Shown piece after piece: positions 48,301 to 55,500 of a stretch of DNA of 56,744 nt. The notes beneath the pieces were generated by a model. That model worked only from the letters and a program-made list of their open reading frames with translations. It ran no database searches and was not told where the DNA came from. Numbering within the stretch: the first letter of the stretch is position 1; each line of letters opens with the position of its first letter. The DNA is from Rhizobium sp. GN54 (GTDB lineage: Bacteria > Pseudomonadota > Alphaproteobacteria > Rhizobiales > Rhizobiaceae), in contig NZ_JAJNCZ010000017.1 in the NCBI RefSeq assembly GCF_021026345.1, positions 1-56,744 of the forward strand, read 5' to 3'. A program made the translations under genes and the position numbers.

Positions 48301-50055
48301 AGCTCCGCCCGAGCCGGCGTTGCCAAGGTCGTCGGTTTCGATGCTGATCGAGGCCGCCCCCGTGTAACCGGCCAAAGGGACAAAGGTCAGGCCGTTCAGG
48401 GCCGCGTTGATATTGGCAAGCGTGCCTGTGAAGGTCATGACGCTGTCGGCTGCGCCGTCACCCGCCTCAAACGATAGCCCGCTCGTTCCGCTCAGCGACA
48501 GCGTGCCTTGCGTCGCCACGAGCGTGACCTTGACCGGGTTGCCGCCCGCGTCGACGTCGGCCACGGAAATCCTGTTGCCATTGCCGGTGCTGAAGACGAG
48601 CGGCTCGTTCCCTCCGATGCTGACGGCACCAGGCACCGTGTTGATGGGCGCATCGTTGACGGCCTCGACCACGATGGTGGTGATCGCCGTCGCGGTCAGG
48701 GCGCCGCCTCCGGAATGGCCGTTGTCATTGATCATGACAGCGAGAGGGACGCCGCTGGTTGCGTTTGGCGCCGTCGTGAACGTGACCGCACCGAGCGAGA
48801 CGAAGGCGTTGATGTCGACGATCGTGCCCGTCAGCATCAGGGCGCCCGTGCCGGCGCCCGTAACGGCCACACCGCCGCCACTGGCGGCTGAAAGGGTACC
48901 GGAGGGGACCGACAACGTCACGGTCACGGCGCCGCTGCCCGCATCGGCATCCGAGAATGCAAAGCCGGTGAGGGCAGTCGCAACATCTTCCTGCGCGGTG
49001 ATTACGACGGGCGCGACGATCGACGGCGCGTCGTTGACGCTGATAATGCTGACGCTCACGTCGGCAGCAGTGCTGACGCCGCCATCGCCGTCATCGACAG
49101 TGACACGCACGGTGCGGATTGCCATCGACGGGTTGCCGACGCTGCTGTTGGCATAGGTCAGATTGCACAGGAGCGCCTGGACCTCAACAGCTGTGGCGAA
49201 TGCATTCAGCGTCACGACCAGATCGTTCGTCCCGGTGCCGCCCGCAAACGTGCCGATTTCCGTGCCGCCATAGCTTATGACGTTGCCGTCGAGACCGATC
49301 TGGCCCGCGCCGTTGCCCTCGTGTCGGATGGACAGCACGTCCTCCGCCGATACGCCGTTGGCGACGATAGAGACCGTGACCGTACCACCGGAAAAGTCGG
49401 CCGAGTCGGTGTCAGCGAGCGTGGCGTTGCCTCCTGCATCGATAACGACGGGGGCACCGGCCTCCGTGTAGGTGACGGCATCGCCGTTGAGATTGCCGAT
49501 GACAGGCGGCGCATTGGAGGCGCTGACGACGATATCGTCGATGGAGAATGCGACGTCGGCCGTACCGTCGCGCTGGATGATGCGAAACTCGTCGATGGAT
49601 TTCCAGGCAGCACCCGTCGTCGTGATCGTCGCCGTCGTGGAGTCGATCACGATATCCTGGGAGGCGACCACCATGCCGTCGCGATAGCCGACGATCCTGG
49701 CATTCGGAGCCATTCCGTACCCCTGGACAGCGAAGGACTGCAGCCAGAATTCCTCGCCGGTGACCGCCGAAAAGCGCGCCGCCGCGGCCACTCCGTAATA
49801 ACCGTTGACCATGAGGGCATTGTCGCCGCCCCCATTGGTCAGATCGGTATCGGCAACATTTCCGGTAACGTCGAGATAGCTCGATTGCGAGGTGTCGTTC
49901 GGATCGGAAAAGGCGGGATTGCCAGAGGCATCGAGGATCTCGATCTTCCAGCCGTTGATCGTACGCTCGCTTCCGCCCAGGTTGCGCGTATTGTCGCTAT
50001 CGCCGTCTGCGACGAGCGGGACTGCGTCGAATGTTTCCGTAACGGGCGCAACCAT
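45340..50055 (-). CDS. Large RTX surface/adhesin-like protein, type I secretion substrate
   Basis: A 1571-residue protein. Residues 1-190 form a beta-rich domain with no Sec signal. About 195-600 holds cadherin/Ig-like units. About 610-945 are bacterial Ig-like domains (SEAVVVDTSGGTPRL, ITFSEAVTGLTTADF). Residues 950-1283 are three near-identical 111-residue units, and 1285-1385 a last cadherin unit. RTX nonapeptides (GGNDVLEGRGGNDIL) span about 1389-1450, and a serralysin-type C-terminal domain ends KGDFIL, a type I secretion signal pattern. AAGGAG is ten bases before ATG 50055 but only one before ATG 50064, which decides the start. No exporter gene adjoins it; the exporter at 9954-13720 is a candidate. 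A role in attachment or biofilm is inferred from architecture. Confidence 0.9.
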   Translation of the reverse strand: MVAPVTETFDAVPLVADGDSDNTRNLGGSERTINGWKIEILDASGNPAFSDPNDTSQSSYLDVTGNVADTDLTNGGGDNALMVNGYYGVAAAARFSAVTGEEFWLQSFAVQGYGMAPNARIVGYRDGMVVASQDIVIDSTTATITTTGAAWKSIDEFRIIQRDGTADVAFSIDDIVVSASNAPPVIGNLNGDAVTYTEAGAPVVIDAGGNATLADTDSADFSGGTVTVSIVANGVSAEDVLSIRHEGNGAGQIGLDGNVISYGGTEIGTFAGGTGTNDLVVTLNAFATAVEVQALLCNLTYANSSVGNPSMAIRTVRVTVDDGDGGVSTAADVSVSIISVNDAPSIVAPVVITAQEDVATALTGFAFSDADAGSGAVTVTLSVPSGTLSAASGGGVAVTGAGTGALMLTGTIVDINAFVSLGAVTFTTAPNATSGVPLAVMINDNGHSGGGALTATAITTIVVEAVNDAPINTVPGAVSIGGNEPLVFSTGNGNRISVADVDAGGNPVKVTLVATQGTLSLSGTSGLSFEAGDGAADSVMTFTGTLANINAALNGLTFVPLAGYTGAASISIETDDLGNAGSGGARIDTDTIMIDIGAPAPVVADVSSTAANGTYKIGDTITIIVSFDQAVNVTGTPQLLLETGLVDRAVDYVSGTGSNTLTFAYTVQAGDTSADLDYVSTTALTLNGGTVSNADGTHAILTLPAPGTADSLGANKAIGVDGLAPTVASVTTPANGIYVAGQNLDFTVNLSEAVVVDTSGGTPRLAVTIGTDTVYASYLSGSGTSALVFRLTLTEGLRDADGIALVGPLDQNGGTLQDAAGNGIVPTLNSVGATNGVLVDTIRPTAAITFPDAVLAPLETTTVTITFSEAVTGLTTADFTVPNGMLSGLATSDGGITWTATLTANPGVTDLTNVITLDMTGVVDVAGNAGSGTAVSANYAVDAGPPPNVPPTLTGDLEATVAEGGSYTITTADLNFSDPDDAAAGIRFTVSAASNGTVQVNGKAATSFTGAELAAGKVTFVHSGSESTKASFKVSVEDGNEDGSTPVAGTFNLTVTPVNDAPTLTGDLKATVKEGGSYTITTADLNFSDPDDNAAGVRFTVSAASNGTVQVNGKAATGFTGAELAAGKVTFVHSGSETTRASFKVSVEDGNEDGSTPVAGTFNLAVTPVNDAPTLTGDLKATVKEGGSYRITTADLNFSDPDDSAAGVRFTVSAASNGKIQVNGKAATSFTGAELAAGKVTFVHSGAESTRASFKVSVEDGNEDGSTPVASTFSLAVTPVNDAPELVATQTLRKIAEDASTASARKVATLEISDPDGGNNKLSLAGSDAKLFEIKNGALWLKKGAKLDYETNPSLNVTVRLDDPSIGTKHEDWQTFKVAVTDVAETKTGTSGKDKLTGTSASDVLNGKGGNDVLEGRGGNDILSGGSGNDRLTGGSGVDIMTGGSGHDTFVFTSAKDSAPGQSGLVNNGGYNPLSGSDKRDIITDFVHAQDKLDLSKIDADSTRSGNQDFVWRGKNDFTGKAGEVIFRIFDEKGTKNDRTIVYGDTDRDQQADFQIELTGIIGLTKGDFIL
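46208..47206 (-). repeat. Three tandem 333-bp in-frame repeats
   Basis: Units begin at 46208, 46541 and 46874, each 333 bp, encoding 111 residues (APTLTGDLKATVKEGGSY...NLAVTPVND). They differ at few positions at DNA level, mostly conservative. The period is a multiple of three, so copy number can change without frameshift. The last unit toward the protein N-terminus (46874-47206) is slightly more diverged at its outer end. Confidence 0.95.
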
Positions 50056-50115
50056 CGTCGCCATGCTCCTTATGATATTTGCTGCCGATAACCCGGATTC
50101 TACCGTGACCGGCGA

Positions 50116-50877
50116 TCACATCCGCCATTTCAGCCCGATGCGGATCGTGTCGAAGCTGACGTCGTTGTCGAAGCGCGGATTGGCGTCGGCCGGAAAGGTC
50201 GCAGGTCCCGTCGCGGTCACCGTGCCGAAGTCGTAGTGCAGGTATTCGAGGCCGACCGACCAATCCGGCTTGAAGCGCCATTCGACGCCGCCGCCGGCGA
50301 CCCAGCCGCTCTCCGTGCCGCCGCCTGTCACGTCCATCCGGGTCGCGCCGGTGCGGTCGTAGGCGCGCACGTCGACATCGGCGAGCGCATAGCCGCCGGT
50401 GACGTAGAAGAGCAGGTCGGAGGCGGCGATGCCGGCGCGCAGGCGGGCGCTCGCGGCCCAGTCGACATCGAAGCCGGTATGGGTGTCGGCGCTGATCGCC
50501 GAAGTGCCGGTGTCGCCGAGGTTCATCAGCGAGAAATCGGCGACACCGCCGAGCACGAAGGCCGTTCCGCCGAGATCGAACTGGTAGTCGCAGCCCGCCT
50601 CGAGGCCGCCGGAGAGGCCGCCGTCGTCCATGCCGATCGTCTCGTAGGGCGCGCCGGCGCTGTTCCAGGAAATGCCGCTGCCGCCGAAGGGACCGTCACG
50701 GAAGGGCGCGTCGGTCGCATCCACGTCGGCACGGGTGTAGCCGGCATTGGCGCCGACATAACAGCCGGTCCAGGAGCGGGCGGCGGACGAGGTTCCGGCA
50801 TCGGCGGCCTGGGCGACGGTCGCTTCGAGCAGGGCTGCCACGATCGAACCGGCTGCAAATATGCTCAGCTTGGACAC
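50116..50877 (-). CDS. Outer-membrane beta-barrel protein (Omp25/Omp31-like)
   Basis: A 253-residue protein. A start at GTG 50877 gives a clean Sec signal (SKLSIFAAGSIVAALLEATVAQA) with GGAG seven bases upstream; the longer ATG frames put 60 non-signal residues in front. The mature protein opens with SWTGCYVGANAGYTRADVD and has repeated amphipathic strands (LSGGLEAGCDYQF, LFYVTGGYALADVDV, GWVAGGGVEWRFKPDWSVGLEYLHYDFG). It ends DTIRIGLKWRM. This is the rhizobial/Brucella small porin-like barrel pattern. The last residue is Met rather than the usual aromatic. It is divergent from the HasA-like gene at 51512. Confidence 0.88.
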   Translation of the reverse strand: MSKLSIFAAGSIVAALLEATVAQAADAGTSSAARSWTGCYVGANAGYTRADVDATDAPFRDGPFGGSGISWNSAGAPYETIGMDDGGLSGGLEAGCDYQFDLGGTAFVLGGVADFSLMNLGDTGTSAISADTHTGFDVDWAASARLRAGIAASDLLFYVTGGYALADVDVRAYDRTGATRMDVTGGGTESGWVAGGGVEWRFKPDWSVGLEYLHYDFGTVTATGPATFPADANPRFDNDVSFDTIRIGLKWRM

Positions 50878-51511
50878 CTGGATACTCCGGATGAAGGCCT
50901 GTGAAAGGGCACGTGAAATGGCGAAGAGAAACGGCGGAAAAAGGTGGCAGCGTGCCGTCGATTCTGCTTTTGCGGGTTTTTTCCTTATCATCGGTTGTGG
51001 CGACGGGTAAACTCCAAGGTTCAATTTCCTGGAAATTTGCCGTTCGCGCTCGGGTCGCGCCAAACCTCCCCATCGGCCGCCAGAAATTCATACATAGCTC
51101 CATTTTGATACTTGACTCTAAAATTCATGATAACTAATGGTTGCTTCGGCTCGCCCGGTTGCCGGTCTCAGGACTGCAGCCCGACGGCCGACGGGGTGCG
51201 AACCGCTGTCGCGGAACGCCACAGGGCATGGATGCGGGACCGCCGAAGGGGCGAGCCGGCAATCAGAATTTTTTCATCGCTGGACAACTGACCGACGCGC
51301 CTTGGCGGGTCGGGCGGCGGAGCTTTGCCGTCGCTGATACGGGGCATAAATTGTTGCGTGAAATCAAATATGTGAGGCCCTTCGCCTTCTGTCGTCAGGT
51401 TGTCCCTCGTGCAGGGCGGCACCGGCAACAGTCACATTATGACTGGTCATCAAGCTAACTCCTTCAACGCCAGGGCGTGCCTTCCGTGCGCCTCTGAAAG
51501 GGATTATCGAC
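50878..51511. other. Intergenic region before the HasA-like gene
   Basis: These 634 bases lie between divergent genes. The short frames inside have no ribosome sites or recognisable products. An AT-rich stretch at 51095-51140 contains TTGATA and TTGACT but no convincing -10 box. The region must hold promoters for the barrel protein and the HasA-like gene. Confidence 0.5.
51429..51445. promoter_or_regulatory. Inverted repeat upstream of the HasA-like gene
   Basis: CAGTCA-CATTA-TGACTG is a perfect 6-bp inverted repeat with a 5-bp spacer, 67 bp before ATG 51512. It could be an operator near the promoter of a heme-linked gene. It does not match a classical Fur box or the Irr/RirA motifs as I remember them. 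Confidence 0.3.
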
Positions 51512-52435
51512 ATGGCTAATATTACGATCACCGTGGACTCTGCGAGCGGCGTCAACGTCAATTCCATTCTCGACAATTTCAACGGGGGGTTTAGCCCCAA
51601 CCCGATCACCGGAACCGGCAATGCCGGCGTGTTCGTGCCCAACGCCGGAACGCCTGCGACCAACGACTATGTCGAATACGGGATCCAGCCGCCGAGCGGG
51701 ACGAACAACGCGCTCGTGGCGCAGGGCGACTTCACCTATGCGACCGGCACCCTCAGCGGCACGCTCGACAGCCTGAGCATCGGCACCGATCTCCTGAACG
51801 GCGGTACTTCGGTCGCCTCTCCCTCGGCATCCTTCTCCGGCACCGACCTGAGCCTGGCCTCGTCGGCACTCAGCATCACCGGCCTCGGCCTTTCCGGCTC
51901 GGGCGCCGGCAACGCGCTGAACACGACCTTCTTCGGTCTGCTGCAGGGCAACGAGGCGGCGTTCGAGGACTATCTGTTCAACAACGCCTCCAACAGCATC
52001 ACCTTCAACGGCGGCGCCGGCGCGGATTCGATCACCGGCAGCATCAATGCCGACACGCTGAACGGCAACGGCGGGGCGGACACGCTGGACGGCGGCGCGG
52101 GTGACGACACGATTACCGGCGGTGCGGGTGCCGATACGCTCACGGGCGGTGCGGGCGCGGATACGTTCGTGTTTGCGAATGTCGGCCACAGCAGCGTCAG
52201 CGCCTTCGACACCGTCACCGAATTCGTGGCCGGTGAGGACAGGCTCAACGTCAGCGCCCTTAACCTCGGCGGCGGCTATTCCGCCTCGGGCGCCGCGGCC
52301 GACAGCCTCTGGTACGACAGCAGCGCCGGGAAGTTCTTCGCCGACGTTGTCGGCAATGACGGGGTCGCCGAATTCGCGGTGGCGGTCGGCACGCTGAGCG
52401 GAACGCCGAGCGCCAGCGACTTCATCTTCGTCTAA
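51512..52435 (+). CDS. HasA-like hemophore domain fused to RTX repeats, type I secreted
   Basis: A 307-residue protein. Residues 1-160 follow the heme-carrier HasA: ALVAQGDFTYATGTLSGTLDSLSIG aligns with the HasA block that carries the heme ligand Tyr75, giving Tyr76 here. The helical end (FFGLLQGNEAAFEDYLFNN) aligns with HasA YGLMSGDTGALETALNG. The His83 equivalent is Gly79 and I see no His32 equivalent, so heme would be held by Tyr alone, if at all. RTX nonapeptides span about 166-220 (GGADTLDGGAGDDTI). The end SASDFIFV is a type I signal pattern. There is no Sec signal. AAGGGA lies about seven bases before the ATG. A terminator follows directly, so it is probably monocistronic. The HasA assignment is from recalled sequence, not a search. 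Confidence 0.8.
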   Translation: MANITITVDSASGVNVNSILDNFNGGFSPNPITGTGNAGVFVPNAGTPATNDYVEYGIQPPSGTNNALVAQGDFTYATGTLSGTLDSLSIGTDLLNGGTSVASPSASFSGTDLSLASSALSITGLGLSGSGAGNALNTTFFGLLQGNEAAFEDYLFNNASNSITFNGGAGADSITGSINADTLNGNGGADTLDGGAGDDTITGGAGADTLTGGAGADTFVFANVGHSSVSAFDTVTEFVAGEDRLNVSALNLGGGYSASGAAADSLWYDSSAGKFFADVVGNDGVAEFAVAVGTLSGTPSASDFIFV

Positions 52436-52443
52436 TCGCATAG

Positions 52444-52480
52444 GGACGGACGCGGCCGAGGCCGCGTCCGTCCGTCTTTT
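52444..52480 (+). terminator. Rho-independent terminator after the HasA-like gene
   Basis: GGACGGACGCGGC (52444-52456) and GCCGCGTCCGTCC (52461-52473) form a perfect 13-bp stem with a CGAG loop, followed by GTCTTTT. It separates the 307-residue gene from the giant gene downstream. Confidence 0.93.
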
Positions 52481-52547
52481 CGCAACTGCCAGGTTTGGCT
52501 GCGCGCCGATTGAAACGGACACGGGCGCGTATTTTGGGGATCAGGAC

Positions 52548-55500
52548 ATGCAGTACACGTTCGAAGGCTTCACCATCGAGATCGATGACACCATCTTCAA
52601 GCAACAGGTCACGTCGGGTGATGTCCTTGCGACCGTGATGTTCACGCCGGATCAGACGCTCGCCGAGTATTATCCGCTGGATGTTACCTACCTCGGTGAG
52701 GTGGCGGCATTTGCGGGCGATCTCGACTACGAATTTATCTACTCCGAGGATTTCATCTCGATAGTCGGTCTGCAGTTTTGGGCGCGCCAGGATATCGATT
52801 TCGGCGACGTGGACCAGTTCCAGATCGCTTTCCGAATCGAATACAGTGTCGACGGCGGCCCTTCGCAATCCACCGGACAGGCTACCATTGACGTCTCCGT
52901 CACCGAGACGGGTGAGTTCGAATATCTCTCCAACACGACCGTGTCGGAATCGGCCCGCTCCGGCTTCGCGTTCGCCACGCTCGCAGCGACCGACGCTGAC
53001 GGCAATGAGCTGACCTATACGCTGCCCTCCGGCGAGGGCGACAACAGCATGTTCATGCTGAAGACCAACGCCGACGGCTCGATCGGCGTCGTCATCCGTT
53101 CGCCGCTCGACTTCGAGGGTGCGAACGCGGTCGACGGCGTCTACGACCTCGTCCTCGACGTCGACAACGGCAGCGGTCCCGTCCGCCAGATCATCGCCAT
53201 CCAGTCGACCGACGATCCCTTCACGGTCAGTTCGGCGCCCACGGGCAAGACCTACATGAGCGTGGTCGAGAACGTCGAGGTGGGCACCGAGGTCGGCTAC
53301 GTCAAGGAACTCCTGAACGACCTCAGCTTCGTGCCTGCGAGCGCGGTCCTGACTGACGACGCCGGCGGGCTGTTCTCACTGACCGAGCGCGTCGTCGATG
53401 GCATCACCCGCTACTACCTGACGGTCAACGGCGCCCTGGACTACGAGGCCGACGCCCTGCATTCGGTCACCATCGAGGCAACGGACGCCGGCGGCGTCGT
53501 GCACGAGAAGACCTTCGAGGTGCATGTGGTAGACGCGGCGGAAGCCGGCGACACCGCACGCGGCACCATCACGATCGACGCCAATACGGCACTTGCCGGC
53601 GCAAACGGCGGCTTCAACTGGAACACCTATCTCGACAGCGTCTATTCCAAGGTGACCGACAGCCTGCCCGATGGCGTCACCTTCGCCCCGAACGTCTCAT
53701 CCGAATACACCTACACGTTCTCCGACGGCAGCAAGGTCTGGCTGACCGGCTCGGATCTCGCCTACTACTGGGCGGACACCAACAGCGCCGAGAATAGCGG
53801 CGAGGACGTGCATGTCGTCGGCGGCAAGGTCCAGGGCCTTGCCTTCGGCAACGGCACCGGCACCGAGGTCTCGATCACCGGCCTCGACCTCTCCAACGAT
53901 TCGAGCCTGATGAACCGCCTCTACGGCGAGGCCAACGTTGTCGCTGCCACCTTCATGCACGGCCCGAATTCCAGCACGCCGGCCGAGATCGAGCACGTCA
54001 AGGCGCTGCTTTCCGCCTATGCGCAGAACTTCATCGGCTCCTCCGGCAACGACACCTATGCCGGCACGGTCTTTGCCGACACCATCGGCGGCAATGCCGG
54101 CGACGACGTGCTCGCCGGCGGTGGCGGCAACGACACGATCGACGGCGGCGCGGGCACCGATACCGCGATCTACAGCGGCAACCATGACGACTACACGATC
54201 GTCAAGAACAGCAACGGCACCGTGACGATCACCGACAACCGCACCGGCGAGGTGACGGATGGCGTCGATACGCTCAAGGGCATCGAGAAGCTGCAGTTCC
54301 TCGACGGCCTGATCGATGCACCCAACATGGACCCGACCGAGCTGAAGCTCACCTCCCATATCATTCCGGGCGTGGCGAACATCGCGGTCGCCGAGAACTC
54401 GGCAGCCGGCACCATCGTCGGCAACCTCTCGGCGACGGACCCGGAAGGCGGCGCGCTGACCTATTCGCTGACGGACGACGCCGACGGCCTGTTCATCATC
54501 GACGGCAACGTGCTGAAGCTCGCCAGGCCGCTTGGCGACTACGAGACGGCCTCGCAGAGGAGCTACGAGGTGACGGTCGCCGCCACCGACGATGCCGGCA
54601 ACGTCATCTCCAAGACCTTCACGATCCAGCATGCCGACGCCTATGACGCGCCGGAAGGCACGCTGACGATCGACGCGTCCGGATCGACGGGCGGCGTGGA
54701 TTTCGCGACCTTCATCAGCCAGTACTTCGCCGGCCTGACCAATGGCGCCTTCACCTTCTACGGCGGTGAATCCACCAACCAGTACAGGGACGTCGAGCAG
54801 ATCGCCTTCAAGTACAAGGAAGGCGGCGTCGACGCGGCCGACCGTGTCGTCCTCGGCGGTACCGATCTCGCCTACGACATGCTCGGCCATGGCATGTCCT
54901 ACGGGCACGGCATCTCCGGTTCGCTGGACAGCCTGACCTTCGGCCAATGGGCCGGCGGCACGACCGGCACGCCGGGCACCGGCGATGCCGGCCTCATCAA
55001 GGGGCTGGCCGAGCAGTTGAAGATCACCGGCCTCGACCTCGATGCCGCACCCGGCACCGGCCACGTGGCCCAGATCAACCTGCTCTACGCGCTCTACAGC
55101 GCCGTGCAGACCGGTAACGCGGCCAATATCTATTCGGCGCTGTCGAACTACGCCCAGAATTTCATCGGCTCCAAGGGCAACGACACCTTCACCGGTTCGG
55201 CCTACAACGACACGATCAAGGGCGGCGGGGGCAACGACAAGCTCACCGGCGGCGCGGGCGACGACACGATCGACGGCGGTGCGGGCATCGACACCGCGGT
55301 CTTCAGCGGCAACATGGCGAACTACACGATCGCCCAGAACGCCAACGGAAGCTGGACCATCACCGACAACCGCAGCGGCTCCAACGACGGCGTCGACACG
55401 GTGAAGAACATCGAGAAGGCGCAGTTCGCCGATCAGACGACGGAGCTCGTGACGGAACCGCCGCAGGGCACGATCACCATCGACGCCTCCGGCTCCGGCG

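Noticed and set aside
50901..51428. Small open frames (60-105 codons) in the gap before the HasA-like gene
   Set aside because: They have no ribosome sites, no recognisable motifs and conflicting overlaps on both strands, in a region that must contain promoters.
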